Shown here: positions 31,467 to 40,842 of the stretch, in pieces
Numbering within the stretch: the first letter of the stretch is position 1
How the letters are laid out: the number at the start of each line of letters is the position of its first letter
Translations under genes and position numbers: made by a program
NCBI GenBank assembly: GCA_964433675.1
Contig: CAYSSJ010000013.1
Span: 1 to 64,000, forward strand
DNA: 64,000 bases
From: CAYSSJ01 sp964433675
GTDB taxonomy: Bacteria; Cloacimonadota; Cloacimonadia; Cloacimonadales; TCS61
Direction of reading: 5' to 3'
Notes under the pieces: generated by a model
The model's database searches: none
Seen by the model: only the letters and a program-made list of their open reading frames with translations
What the model was told of the DNA's origin: nothing

Positions 31467-33380
31467 ATGATAAAGATAACTTTTCCGGATGGAAAGGTAG
31501 GAGAATATCCCGAAAAATCCACTCCGCTGGATATCGCACTTAGTATCAGTAGCGGACTGGCACGAGAGATAGTGACTGCCAAAGTGAATGATAAGTTGGT
31601 CGATCTCAATCATCCCATCAAAACGGATGCCAGCTTGGTCTTATATAAATTCGACAGTGACATCGGTAGAGAAGTCTATTGGCATAGTACTGCTCACTTG
31701 ATGGCACAAGCGGTTAAAGAATTATTCCCCGAAGTAAAAATAGCGATTGGGCCTGCGATTGAAACCGGTTTTTATTACGATTTCGATCGGGATGAACCCT
31801 TCACAGATGAGGATATTCTGCAGATCGAGGAGAAGATGAAAACTCTGGCAAAGCAGGATCTGGAATATACTCGCCAGGAGATGACTCGTGAGCAGGCACT
31901 TGAGCTCTTCTCTGGGATGGGGGAGCATTATAAAGTCGAGATTTTAAACGAAATCGCACCGGGTGAAGTGATCACTGCATACAGACAAGGTTCTTTTATT
32001 GATCTCTGTCGGGGACCGCATATTATTCATACCGGACGTATCAAAGCGATCAAACTTCTGAAGACTTCCGGTGCATATTGGCGTGGTGATGCAAAGAATA
32101 AAATGCTGCAACGTATCTATGGCGTTAGTTTCCCTACCAATAAAGAGCTGAACAGATATCTTGCTGATCTTGAGGAAGCCAAAAAGCGTGATCATCGTAA
32201 GATCGGTAAAGAGTTGGATCTATACTCCATATCAGATGAGATCGGTGCCGGTTTGGTACTGTGGCATCCTCATGGAGCTATGATGCGCTCGATCATTGAA
32301 GATTATTGGAAAGAACAGCATTTTAAGTCCGGTTATAGTGTGGTGAATACACCGCATATCGGGAAAGCCGATCTTTGGCAGACCAGCGGGCATCTCTCCA
32401 ATTTCTCCGAATATATCTATCCACCGATCAGCATAGATGAGCAGGATTATTATCTCAAACCGATGAATTGCCCCTTTCACATCGAGATCTATAAAACTAC
32501 CAAACGAAGTTATCGTGAATTACCGATCAAATATGCCGAGATGGGTACTGTATATAGATATGAGCCCTCCGGTGCTTTGCATGGACTAATGAGAGTACGT
32601 GGCTTCACTCAAGATGATGCTCATATTATCTGTACACCTGAACAAGTAGATGCTGAGGTCAAAGATGTGGTGAAATTCTCTATCGAGATGCTCAGAGCTT
32701 TTGGTTTCGATGATTTTGAGATTTTCCTCTCTACCAGACCGGAAAAAGCGGTTGGTAAGATCGAAGATTGGGATAAAGCTACTTATGCTCTGAAGCGATC
32801 TCTGGAAGAGTTAGAGCTGAACTTTGAGATGGATGAAGGTGGCGGTGCTTTTTATGGTCCCAAAATAGATATCAAAATCAAAGATGCTCTCAAGCGTTCT
32901 TGGCAATGTTCTACTATCCAATTCGATTTTAATCTCCCCGAAAGATTCTCTATGGAATATGTCGGAGCAGATAATGCTCCCCATCGTCCTTTTATGATTC
33001 ACCGTGCGCTTATGGGGTCGCTGGAGAGGTTCTTTGGCACTCTGATAGAATTTCATGCCGGAAATTTTCCTGTCTGGCTCTGCCCGATCCAGATCAAAGT
33101 AATCCCGATCTCCGAGCATTATGAAGATTATGCTCAACAAGTAGCTCAGCAACTAAATGAGAATGGACTCAGAGTTGAAGTGGATCATAAAAATGAGAAG
33201 GTGAATTATAAGATCAGAGAAGCTGAATTGCAAAAAATCCCCTATATGTTCATTGTCGGTCAGCGTGAACAAGATGAGAATACAGTATCAGTACGTCGTC
33301 ATACCAGCGGAGATCTGGGTAGTTTTGCAACCGCAGAGATCATCGAGAAGATCAAAGCTGAAGTAGATGCCAAAAAATGA
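31467..33380 (+). CDS. thrS: Threonyl-tRNA synthetase
   Basis: A full-length 637-residue class II threonyl-tRNA synthetase that charges tRNA-Thr. Domains in order: TGS (about 1-62, ITFPDGKVGEYPEKSTPLDIA), the editing domain (HSTAHLMAQAVKELFP; FIDLCRGPHI), the catalytic core with zinc ligands (the cysteine in KPMNCPFHIEIYK) and motif 2 (YRYEPSGALHGLMRVRGFTQDDAHI), motif 3 (HRALMGSLERFFGTLIE) and the anticodon-binding domain (VIPISEHYEDYAQQVAQQL). AAGAGGAG precedes ATG 31467. kdsD follows after 7 bp. Confidence 0.97.
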   Translation: MIKITFPDGKVGEYPEKSTPLDIALSISSGLAREIVTAKVNDKLVDLNHPIKTDASLVLYKFDSDIGREVYWHSTAHLMAQAVKELFPEVKIAIGPAIETGFYYDFDRDEPFTDEDILQIEEKMKTLAKQDLEYTRQEMTREQALELFSGMGEHYKVEILNEIAPGEVITAYRQGSFIDLCRGPHIIHTGRIKAIKLLKTSGAYWRGDAKNKMLQRIYGVSFPTNKELNRYLADLEEAKKRDHRKIGKELDLYSISDEIGAGLVLWHPHGAMMRSIIEDYWKEQHFKSGYSVVNTPHIGKADLWQTSGHLSNFSEYIYPPISIDEQDYYLKPMNCPFHIEIYKTTKRSYRELPIKYAEMGTVYRYEPSGALHGLMRVRGFTQDDAHIICTPEQVDAEVKDVVKFSIEMLRAFGFDDFEIFLSTRPEKAVGKIEDWDKATYALKRSLEELELNFEMDEGGGAFYGPKIDIKIKDALKRSWQCSTIQFDFNLPERFSMEYVGADNAPHRPFMIHRALMGSLERFFGTLIEFHAGNFPVWLCPIQIKVIPISEHYEDYAQQVAQQLNENGLRVEVDHKNEKVNYKIREAELQKIPYMFIVGQREQDENTVSVRRHTSGDLGSFATAEIIEKIKAEVDAKK

Positions 33381-33387
33381 GGGATAG

Positions 33388-34353
33388 ATGGATATCAAAT
33401 CTACTGTAAAAGAAGAGCTAAAAAAAGCGGCTCAATCTATCAGCGCTATCGCTGATAATATAGATGCTGAAGTAGAAGAAGCGGTAGAATTATTGTACAA
33501 TTGTAGTGGCAAGGTAATCGTGACCGGTATGGGGAAGACCGGCATTATTGCTCGTAAAATTGCTGCCACACTCTCCAGTACAGGAACGACAGCTATTTTC
33601 TTACATGCAGCCGAAGGTATTCATGGTGATCTGGGGATTTTGAGGAAAGAAGATGTGGTCATTGCCATCTCTTATAGTGGTAACACCGAAGAACTGCTCT
33701 CTATCATACCCTATATCAGATTTCAGCAGATACCGATTATTGCTATTACCGGCAACAAGAATTCCAATCTTGCTCAAAGTGCGACAGTGGTATTAAACTG
33801 TAATGTCCCCAAAGAGTTTGAACCTTTCGGGATGGTTCCTACCATGAGTACGACCGTAGCTTTAGCCTTGGGAGATGCGATTGCTGTGGCACTTTTGAAA
33901 AAGCGAAATTTCACCGAAGCTGATTTCGTACAATACCATCCCGGCGGTACGATCGGAAAGAAACTATTGCTCCGGGTAGAAGATCTGATGCATACAGATG
34001 ATAAGAATCCGCTGGTGGATAACCAAGTGCAGATGGATAGAGTGATAATTGAGATGACCGGTAAAGGACTGGGCTGTACCAGTGTATGTGACAAAGAAGG
34101 AAGGTTGGTCGGTATAGTCACCGATGGTGATTTGCGTCGTTTTCTATCTAGAGGGTTCTGCTCGTTCGACATATCGGTAGAAGAGATTATGACCCGCGAT
34201 CCTAAAGCAGTTTCACCCAAACTCTTTGCCGTAGATGCTCTCAGGATCATGGAAGATGCCAAGATAACTATGCTGCCGGTCGTAGATGAGAAAAAAAAAC
34301 CGATCGGTATGCTACATATGCACGATCTTATCAACGCCGGAGTAGTTGGTTGA
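33388..34353 (+). CDS. kdsD: Arabinose-5-phosphate isomerase (KdsD/KpsF)
   Basis: A 321-residue isomerase that makes arabinose 5-phosphate from ribulose 5-phosphate, the first step to Kdo. An N-terminal SIS domain (about 30-170) carries GKVIVTGMGKTGIIARKIAATLSSTGT, ISYSGNTEELL and FEPFGMVPTMSTT; VQYHPGGTIGKKLL leads to two CBS domains (about 200-321). GAGGGA precedes ATG 33388. It is 7 bp after thrS and overlaps the convergent murB by 23 bp. Its presence implies LPS with Kdo. Confidence 0.93.
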   Translation: MDIKSTVKEELKKAAQSISAIADNIDAEVEEAVELLYNCSGKVIVTGMGKTGIIARKIAATLSSTGTTAIFLHAAEGIHGDLGILRKEDVVIAISYSGNTEELLSIIPYIRFQQIPIIAITGNKNSNLAQSATVVLNCNVPKEFEPFGMVPTMSTTVALALGDAIAVALLKKRNFTEADFVQYHPGGTIGKKLLLRVEDLMHTDDKNPLVDNQVQMDRVIIEMTGKGLGCTSVCDKEGRLVGIVTDGDLRRFLSRGFCSFDISVEEIMTRDPKAVSPKLFAVDALRIMEDAKITMLPVVDEKKKPIGMLHMHDLINAGVVG

Positions 34354-35278
34354 TATCCTCATCAAATCCGAGCAATCTAACTTCCGGTTCCAATTCTATA
34401 TGATAGTTCTCCCACACTTTATGATAGATCAAACGCATCAAATATAATACATCCTCCGCTTTGGCTTTGTTGCAGTTGATGATAAACCCGGCATGTTTCT
34501 CTGAGATCATGGCATCATTTTTCTTGGTACCCTTCAGACCGAGATCTTCCACCATTTTGCCGACATAATGACCGGCTGGACGTTTGAACACACTGCCACA
34601 GGAGGGATAATCGAGAGGTTGCTTTTGAAGACGAGTCTCCAGCTGCTGTTTTCTTATCTTTTCCAATTCATCTATTGGACTGGTTTGTAGTCTGAGAGTG
34701 ACTTCCAAGATGATCTTATTTTGTAGCTGGTCAATAGAGCGGTAATTTATATCCAATGCTTCTTTCGGATAGCTGAGCAGATTGGTGTCTTCATCTAAGA
34801 CTACGACTTCTTCTATAGTGTCGCCGATACAACCTTGATCGACACCGGCGTTCATAATCGTAGCACCACCAACAGTGCTCGGAATGCCTGCTAAACATGC
34901 CAATCCACCCAAATAATGCTCTTCGCAATAGAAGATCAGATCGGATAGGGCTACCCCTGCTTGCACTTTTACTCTATCTTCATCGATCCGAAATATTTTG
35001 TTGAAATACTTGGTCAACTTGATAACTATACCATCAAATCCATCATCAGAGGCAAGGATATTTGCTCCATAGCCGAGTATAGCAAAACGGATTTTGTTTT
35101 TCTTACAAAATTTTATTAATGCTTGGAGCGATGCGAGATCATGAGGATATACCAAAAAAGTAGCTTCCCCACCGATGTGATACCAGGTATGATCAGCTAG
35201 AGCTACATTGGCATAGTAATTGCCCAAATGATGCTTTTGCAGATAACTATCAGTACTTTTATACAGATTTAGTTTCAT
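34331..35278 (-). CDS. murB: UDP-N-acetylenolpyruvoylglucosamine reductase
   Basis: A 315-residue FAD enzyme that reduces UDP-GlcNAc-enolpyruvate to UDP-MurNAc in peptidoglycan synthesis. FAD-domain marks are WYHIGGEATFLVYP, FAILGYGANILASDDGFDGIVIKL and LAGIPSTVGGATIMNAG; the catalytic serine lies in YPSCGSVFKRP; and AGFIINCNKAKAEDVLYLM follows. The length and the YPSCGSVFKRP motif suit type II MurB. GGAGT precedes ATG 35278 (minus strand). Its 3' end overlaps kdsD by 23 bp tail to tail, and the tRNA-Glu gene ends 19 bp upstream. Confidence 0.93.
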   Translation of the reverse strand: MKLNLYKSTDSYLQKHHLGNYYANVALADHTWYHIGGEATFLVYPHDLASLQALIKFCKKNKIRFAILGYGANILASDDGFDGIVIKLTKYFNKIFRIDEDRVKVQAGVALSDLIFYCEEHYLGGLACLAGIPSTVGGATIMNAGVDQGCIGDTIEEVVVLDEDTNLLSYPKEALDINYRSIDQLQNKIILEVTLRLQTSPIDELEKIRKQQLETRLQKQPLDYPSCGSVFKRPAGHYVGKMVEDLGLKGTKKNDAMISEKHAGFIINCNKAKAEDVLYLMRLIYHKVWENYHIELEPEVRLLGFDEDINQLLRR

Positions 35279-35297
35279 TGATTACTCCATAGTAAAT

Positions 35298-35372
35298 TGG
35301 TACCCCCTAGGGGAATCGAACCCCTGTTTCAGGAATGAGAATCCTGCGTCCTGACCACTAGACGAAGGGGGC
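35298..35372 (-). tRNA. tRNA-Glu (anticodon CTC)
   Basis: On the minus strand a 75-nt cloverleaf including encoded CCA: acceptor GCCCCCT/AGGGGGT (with a G-T end pair), anticodon stem CAGGA/TCCTG, loop TTCTCAT giving anticodon CTC, and T-arm AGGGG-TTCGATT-CCCCT. It lies 3 bp after tRNA-Ser and 19 bp before the murB start. Confidence 0.93.
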
Positions 35373-35375
35373 ACC

Positions 35376-35468
35376 TGGCGGAGACGTAGGGATTTGAACC
35401 CTAGATACGCCTTTTGGACGTATACGCGATTTCCAATCGCGCTCCTTTAGCCACTCGGACACGTCTCC
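35376..35468 (-). tRNA. tRNA-Ser (anticodon GGA)
   Basis: On the minus strand a 93-nt class II tRNA with encoded CCA: acceptor GGAGACG/CGTCTCC, discriminator G, anticodon stem CGCGA/TCGCG, loop TTGGAAA giving anticodon GGA, and a long variable arm TACG...CGTA as expected for serine. It is directly followed by tRNA-Glu. Confidence 0.95.
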
Positions 35469-35528
35469 GAATTTGTGCTCAAAATTTTTAATCTGTTCTT
35501 TATTGTAAATACCTTTTTTCATTAGCAC

Positions 35529-36485
35529 TCATTTTTGAGCATCATCATTGATGATATCTTTTAGTATACCTTTGAGTTCCTCATGCTCCAGTTTGTTGGT
35601 GGCAGATTGTTGCAACACTTCTCCATCGACGATCTTTTCTATGGTGATGCGCATTTTATGAGTTCCATATGCCCCATTTCCTTTAAGATAGTGCCTGCCT
35701 TCCAAAATGGATACTAGTATTACTCCACTGAGGATTATCGCCCAGTTCAGATAAATCCAAAACAGAAATATCGGTACGAATGCCAACACATCGAAGATGA
35801 GACTAATATTGGTAAGGTTGATTATATACCAATTGAAGACAGATTTGAACAATATCCATAGAAGCGATGAGATAGCAGCGGCAATAATTACCGAACGGTT
35901 ACGGATCTTAATAGTCGGGATAAAGAAATAGACGATAATCAAGATAGTGAACAGTAAGACAAAAGGTGTGAGGAAAATGGATAAATTTTCCAATATCGGC
36001 AGGTTGATAAATTTCCCTACGATTGGTATCGAAGTTGCTGAGAATAGAATCAGGATAAAGATGCAACCAAAGATCGTCATCCCCAGAAATTTGACAAAAT
36101 TGTCCAAAAATGTGTTTTTGCGCGTATCATGCACATTGAGGATATTATCAAAGGAGTCGTTTATTATTTTAAACAGTGAATACGAAGAAACCAAAAGAAT
36201 GATGAAATTGAATAGATTGAAAGGGATTTTCTGATGAGCTAGTTGAGATATATATTCGATGATCTGATCTACCGAGCTCGGTAAAAATACTTGGATCAAA
36301 GCATCGCTCAATTGATCTTCAAACTCTATAAATGGCAATTCGGGTATGAAAAAGAGGATAAAGATGACAAAGGGAACAAAACCGAGCAAGGTAACGAAAG
36401 TGAGGGCTGCTGCTTCTTTGAATACACGCTGCTCATTGAATATCTCCAAAAATGATTTTAAAAAGTCTCTGATCTTTTTACTCAT
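35529..36485 (-). CDS. YihY/BrkB-family inner-membrane protein
   Basis: A 318-residue integral membrane protein of the YihY/BrkB family (once mis-named RNase BN). Six hydrophobic helices are visible, with the family texts KEAAALTFVTLLGFVPFVIFILFF near the N terminus, LFNFIILLVSSYSLFKIINDSFDNIL, and the late ISLIFDVLAFVPIFLFWIYLNWAIILSGVIL. The role is unknown, possibly transport. GGAGG precedes ATG 36485 and the start overlaps the end of the ABC permease gene by 8 bp, so the three genes 38371-35529 form one operon. Confidence 0.88.
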   Translation of the reverse strand: MSKKIRDFLKSFLEIFNEQRVFKEAAALTFVTLLGFVPFVIFILFFIPELPFIEFEDQLSDALIQVFLPSSVDQIIEYISQLAHQKIPFNLFNFIILLVSSYSLFKIINDSFDNILNVHDTRKNTFLDNFVKFLGMTIFGCIFILILFSATSIPIVGKFINLPILENLSIFLTPFVLLFTILIIVYFFIPTIKIRNRSVIIAAAISSLLWILFKSVFNWYIINLTNISLIFDVLAFVPIFLFWIYLNWAIILSGVILVSILEGRHYLKGNGAYGTHKMRITIEKIVDGEVLQQSATNKLEHEELKGILKDIINDDAQK

Positions 36486-37704
36486 AACGTAATGCCTCCA
36501 CCGGATCTAATTTACTGGCTTTTATTGCTGGTGAGATTCCGAAGAACAGACCTACACCTACAGATACGAATAAAGCTACGATAATGATAGAGAGATTGGC
36601 TACCATCTCCACTCCGATAAAACCTTGAACGATAGATAGCATCGATAAGCCGACCGCTATCCCGATGATGCCTCCGATCGTGGTTACCAACACACTCTGA
36701 ACCAAGAACTGCAGGAACACATCCCTTCTTCTGGCACCTACTGTGAGTCGGACGCCTATTTCTCTGGTGCGCTCCTGAATTGTGGCAAGCATGATATTCA
36801 TGATCACTATCCCACCTACAAATAGGGAGATCAAACTGATTAGGAAAAAAATAAGCCTAAAAGTGGCAGCACTCTCTTGCATCTCCTCAGCACGCTCACG
36901 AGCAGATATTACCCTAAATACAGGTTCGCCATAGCGTAGGTTCAGTATAGTCGCTTCCAACTTTTCACGCAGAGCCGGTGCTTCTTCCACACTGGCTGCC
37001 TTCAGAGTAATGCTGCGAATGTTATCTTGACCGGTCATCTTGTTCACCATAGTTGATAGTGGAATAAAAGAACGACGATTGAGATACTCGAGCGCATTAT
37101 CTCTAAAAACATCTTGTCCGGATGCTAAAAATCTATGCTGCATCACACCGACAACCTGTAAGCGGCGATTGTTTGCAGTAATATATTTACCGATCGGATC
37201 ATGGTTACCAAACAACTCGTCTCGCACCGTTGTACCGATGACGATAATATCGTTAGATTGGCTCAAATCATGCTCGGAAATAAATCGACCAGCTCCCACA
37301 TCCCATTCTTCAACTCGAGAAAAATCAGGGTAGATACCCATTACCCCTCCGTAAAACTCTTTATCCTGATAAGAGAAGCGAAAGCGAGTGGAAATTTGCG
37401 GATTAAAATATAGAATCTCAGGTGCTGAAGAGCGGATCTGTCTTACCTCTTTTAAGGTAAATGAGTCGGGTAGATTTCTCTCATTGTTGTATTGCCAATT
37501 CCTATCGATGGTGATATTAGCCAACCCGCCTCTCTCCATCATCCAAGCAATGGTCTGCTGGTTGATCCCATTGACCAATGCAAGAACGACTACGATAGAC
37601 ATTGTACCGAGCACGATACCGATGATCGTGATGAAACTTCTAACCTTGCGCGTCCAGAAATCTGAAAAACCGACTTGCAGACTCTCTCTAAGTGATATCG
37701 CCAT
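36478..37704 (-). CDS. MacB/LolC-type ABC permease
   Basis: A 408-residue permease of the MacB-type (FtsX-fold) family. It has an N-terminal helix (FITIIGIVLGTMSIVVVLALVNGI), a large periplasmic MacB_PCD domain (about 50-270) and three C-terminal helices with RLIFFLISLISLFVGGIVIMNIMLATIQERTREIGVRLTVGARRRDV, the family hallmark. It overlaps the ATPase gene by 17 bp. Likely a lipoprotein, peptide or lipid exporter; no periplasmic adaptor gene is adjacent. Confidence 0.9.
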   Translation of the reverse strand: MAISLRESLQVGFSDFWTRKVRSFITIIGIVLGTMSIVVVLALVNGINQQTIAWMMERGGLANITIDRNWQYNNERNLPDSFTLKEVRQIRSSAPEILYFNPQISTRFRFSYQDKEFYGGVMGIYPDFSRVEEWDVGAGRFISEHDLSQSNDIIVIGTTVRDELFGNHDPIGKYITANNRRLQVVGVMQHRFLASGQDVFRDNALEYLNRRSFIPLSTMVNKMTGQDNIRSITLKAASVEEAPALREKLEATILNLRYGEPVFRVISARERAEEMQESAATFRLIFFLISLISLFVGGIVIMNIMLATIQERTREIGVRLTVGARRRDVFLQFLVQSVLVTTIGGIIGIAVGLSMLSIVQGFIGVEMVANLSIIIVALFVSVGVGLFFGISPAIKASKLDPVEALRYE

Positions 37705-38371
37705 CTTTTATATATCCATCAACAATGTGTAATATCCGATTCGATCTTTTAGCTACTTCTCTATCGTGTGTAACCATTATGATAGTATGGCCAGCTTTGT
37801 TCAGATCGGAAAAAATCGCCAAGATATCATTACCGGAGCTTGTATCGAGGTTTCCGGTCGGCTCGTCTGCCAGTACAATAGATGGATTGTTTACTATTGC
37901 ACGCGCGATAGCAACGCGCTGTCTTTGTCCTCCCGAAAGTTCCGCCGGCTTGTGTTTTAACCTGTTTTCTAAGTTTAGTTTTGCCAAAACTTCTTTTGCC
38001 TGACGAGTTCGTTCCGATGGCGATACGCCACTGTACATGAGAGGTAATTCGACATTTTTCAGAACATTGAGATGGGGTAATAGATTGAATGTCTGAAATA
38101 CAAAACCGATCTCCTTATTACGGATATATGCCAATTTGGTCTTCTTCATTTTCGCTACATTAGCATCATTGAGATAGTAATCGCCCGAGCTTGGAGTATC
38201 CAGACAACCGATGATATGCATTAGCGTCGATTTACCGGAACCTGATGGTCCCATGATCGATACAAATTCACCCCGATTTACTTCCATCGAGACATCGTTG
38301 ATTGCCGGTACGGATACTTTTCCCATCCGATATATCTTTTGCAAATTCTCTACCTTTATTATCTCTTCCAT
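37688..38371 (-). CDS. ABC ATPase, LolD/MacB type
   Basis: A 227-residue ATPase of the LolD/MacB family. Walker A is GPSGSGKST, the Q-loop is FVFQTFNLLPHLN, the signature is ELSGGQRQRVAIARAI, Walker B is IVLADEPTGNLD and the switch is VTHD. AGAGGG precedes ATG 38371 on the minus strand. With the permease at 37704 it makes the core of an exporter. Its promoter shares the divergent region 38372-38538 with the secreted nuclease gene. Confidence 0.92.
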   Translation of the reverse strand: MEEIIKVENLQKIYRMGKVSVPAINDVSMEVNRGEFVSIMGPSGSGKSTLMHIIGCLDTPSSGDYYLNDANVAKMKKTKLAYIRNKEIGFVFQTFNLLPHLNVLKNVELPLMYSGVSPSERTRQAKEVLAKLNLENRLKHKPAELSGGQRQRVAIARAIVNNPSIVLADEPTGNLDTSSGNDILAIFSDLNKAGHTIIMVTHDREVAKRSNRILHIVDGYIKDGDIT

Positions 38372-38386
38372 TTTCCCTCTCTTCTA

Positions 38387-38509
38387 TAACAGTGAGATTT
38401 AAATATTATTTCACTGTTATACTGTCAAAATAATTATAAAACTATTTTGTCAAACCAATAAATTCGGGCGGAAGAATAACTATTAAATTGACAAAGCATA
38501 GTACTTTGT
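38387..38509. promoter_or_regulatory. Divergent control region with three inverted repeats
   Basis: Three inverted repeats in 123 bp: ATAACAGTGA-N15-TCACTGTTAT (38387-38420, perfect 10-bp arms), CAAAATA-N10-TATTTTG (38426-38449) and ACAAAG-N7-CTTTGT (38491-38509). The last overlaps TTGACA at 38488-38493, a candidate -35 for the gene at 38539. None has a T-run, so operators are more likely than terminators. Confidence 0.6.
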
Positions 38510-38538
38510 TAAATTGTAACCAAAGAGGTAGAAAATAG

Positions 38539-40254
38539 ATGAAAAAATATATTATTATTTTAGCGGCAATGCTAATTGGCAGTAGTTATATACTTGCTTT
38601 GTCTCCCATCATTACTCCATATACAGGGCAGATCAGTCAGCATCCGGATTGGACTCATAATAACTGCAATCAGCAAATTGCCGGAGGAAATCATTACATT
38701 AGTCTGTTAAACAGTGATTCACATCTCATTACGCCTGAGATAGATTTTACCGAATTGATAAATCCAAAACTGGTGTTCAAGGCTCGTACTTGGGGAGTAC
38801 CGAGTGATGAGACAACATCATTAGAGGTTAAGATCTCTACCGACGGAGGTGAGACTTGGCAGGATCTGGCTGTAAGCGTTCAAAATATAAACGAATTACG
38901 CATGATGGATTACGTCGATCTGTCAGAATATTCATCTTCACAACTGAAAATAAAATTCACCACACCTGAGGCGGGGAACAATCAAGGTGTCGGTTTGGAT
39001 GACATCATGTTGATCTCCGAATCCGATTACTATGTATCTTTGGAAGGATTGAGCGGTGAAGAACTGAAAAATGCGCTACATATCCTTATCGCTATGTATC
39101 ATAATTCTCAGGATTATTCTAATTCCCGCTTGAGAATGTTCGGACATATTGATAATTTTGACAATCATGTTACCTGTGTTTATACAAACATGACCTTTGA
39201 AGTCGAGTATAATACGATGCCCAACCATCAATTATTGAATGCCGAGCATATATATCCCCAAAGCTGGTATGCCGGTATAGCGGAAGAATATATTGCCAAA
39301 GCTGATCTACATCATATTTATCCCACCTTCCCACCGGCAAATTCAGCACGCGCTAATTATCCATTCGATTATGTGACTACTATCTTGACTACATGGGGAG
39401 AAGAAGGATACTTATCCTATCGCGGACATAATTTCTACGATCAGCCGGTATTCGAACCACGTGACCCTTTCAAAGGAGATGCCGCTCGTGCTATTATGTA
39501 TTTCGTAGTTCGCTATGATTATGACCAAGTGGGATTCGAACATTTCGGAGTAGATATGCTTCCCGTTCTGATGCAATGGCATCTTAGCGATCCGCCTACT
39601 GAAGAGGATGTTAACCGCAATGATGAGATCCATCTGTTTCAGTTGAACCGTAATCCGTTTATCGATAATCCTGATTATGCAACATCGATATGGGGTGATA
39701 TCGAGCTGGATGCTCCCCTGGTATATGAGCCTACCAATGTGAGTTCCAATAGTTTTGAGGCTCAATGGAGTAATATCCCGGAGGCAGACAGTTATTTTAT
39801 TGATGTAGCTGACGATGAAGAATTCAAGCTGTTTTATAGTAATCTGAAGAATAAGCAGGTAACGCAAAATTATCTGCTGGTAGAAGGGAATTTTGATTAC
39901 CCGATCTATTATCGTGTGCGAGCAGCTAACGATGAATATCTGAGTCTGAATTCGGAGGGTATGGAAGTGACAGCAGTCTCAGCCGAAGAAGATATTGTTT
40001 TTTCACCGGAGCGTATAATATCGAACTATCCCAATCCCTTTAACAGTAAAACCACTCTCTATATCAATCTCAGTAATACCGACGGTAAGCTGGAGATCTT
40101 CAACATCAAAGGTGAGAAGCTCTTTGGAAAAACGTTCGAGCAGGGCGAACATAATTTCGTCTGGGATGCTGACGGTAAAGCAAGTGGAGTTTATCTGCTC
40201 AGACTCAGCACGGGTGAAAGAACATTTCAAAACAAGATGTTGTTGTTGAAATAA
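38539..40254 (+). CDS. Secreted endonuclease I with sorting tail
   Basis: A 571-residue exported nuclease. The signal peptide is at residues 1-20 (ending LA). Residues of about 30-160 resemble a choice-of-anchor/carbohydrate-binding beta-sandwich (TEDGETW-like KISTDGGETWQDLAV). The endonuclease I domain (about 175-380) shows LNAEHIYPQSW and ADLHHIYPTFPPANSARANYPFDYV, containing the His-Me finger histidines. A fibronectin-like segment follows (VYEPTNVSSNSFEAQWSNIPEA) and the tail has YPNPFNSKTTLYINL, SGVYLLRLS and the end KMLLLK. It probably degrades external DNA or RNA for nutrients. UspA begins 15 bp downstream. Confidence 0.85.
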   Translation: MKKYIIILAAMLIGSSYILALSPIITPYTGQISQHPDWTHNNCNQQIAGGNHYISLLNSDSHLITPEIDFTELINPKLVFKARTWGVPSDETTSLEVKISTDGGETWQDLAVSVQNINELRMMDYVDLSEYSSSQLKIKFTTPEAGNNQGVGLDDIMLISESDYYVSLEGLSGEELKNALHILIAMYHNSQDYSNSRLRMFGHIDNFDNHVTCVYTNMTFEVEYNTMPNHQLLNAEHIYPQSWYAGIAEEYIAKADLHHIYPTFPPANSARANYPFDYVTTILTTWGEEGYLSYRGHNFYDQPVFEPRDPFKGDAARAIMYFVVRYDYDQVGFEHFGVDMLPVLMQWHLSDPPTEEDVNRNDEIHLFQLNRNPFIDNPDYATSIWGDIELDAPLVYEPTNVSSNSFEAQWSNIPEADSYFIDVADDEEFKLFYSNLKNKQVTQNYLLVEGNFDYPIYYRVRAANDEYLSLNSEGMEVTAVSAEEDIVFSPERIISNYPNPFNSKTTLYINLSNTDGKLEIFNIKGEKLFGKTFEQGEHNFVWDADGKASGVYLLRLSTGERTFQNKMLLLK

Positions 40255-40269
40255 ATTTGGAGGTGAAAT

Positions 40270-40716
40270 ATGAAGCGGATATGTGTTGCCATTGATTTTT
40301 CCGATGTGACGCCGGTAGTGATCGAAAAGGCGATCGAGCTGGCAAAAAAATTTGAAGCACAAGTCAAAGTTATCCATATCGATTACCTCATGCCGGTCTT
40401 AAATTACTATGGTGTCGATCAGATCTATACTGTCGAAGCTTATGAAGCACAAAAAGAGCGTAACAAGAAACTCTTGGAAGAGATTATGGAGGATTTTGAG
40501 AAAAATAAGCTGAAAGCTGAATCTCAGCTCATCGAAGGGAACGTGGTGGAAGGAATCATTGCAACAGCAGAGGATTTTGAAGCTGATTTGATCATCGTCG
40601 GAGCTCATTCACACGGTAAATTGTATCATATCTTCTTCGGCTGTATTCATGAGGCACTGATCAATAAGGCTTTCTGTCCCATACTCGTCGTTCCCAAACA
40701 TGAAGAAGAACAATGA
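40270..40716 (+). CDS. Universal stress protein (UspA)
   Basis: A 148-residue UspA-fold protein. It opens with KRICVAIDFSDVTPVVIEKAIELAKKF, has IEGNVVEGIIATAEDFEADLIIVGAHSHGKLYHIFFGCIHEALINKAFCPILVV (the G-x2-G-x9-G-S-type ATP loop is partly kept as GAHSHGKLYHIFFGCIHEA). GGAGG precedes ATG 40270. It may bind ATP; the stress it answers is unknown. It is 15 bp after the nuclease gene. Confidence 0.9.
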   Translation: MKRICVAIDFSDVTPVVIEKAIELAKKFEAQVKVIHIDYLMPVLNYYGVDQIYTVEAYEAQKERNKKLLEEIMEDFEKNKLKAESQLIEGNVVEGIIATAEDFEADLIIVGAHSHGKLYHIFFGCIHEALINKAFCPILVVPKHEEEQ

Positions 40717-40842
40717 TTGGGTCGATGCAGCACGTGAGAGTATTTTAAATAATGTACATCAGAGCTAATAAGGACAATTTTCCTTTGACAATGAGAACAT
40801 TTCCTAAAAAATCGATATAAAAGAAAGACAAGGGTATATAAT

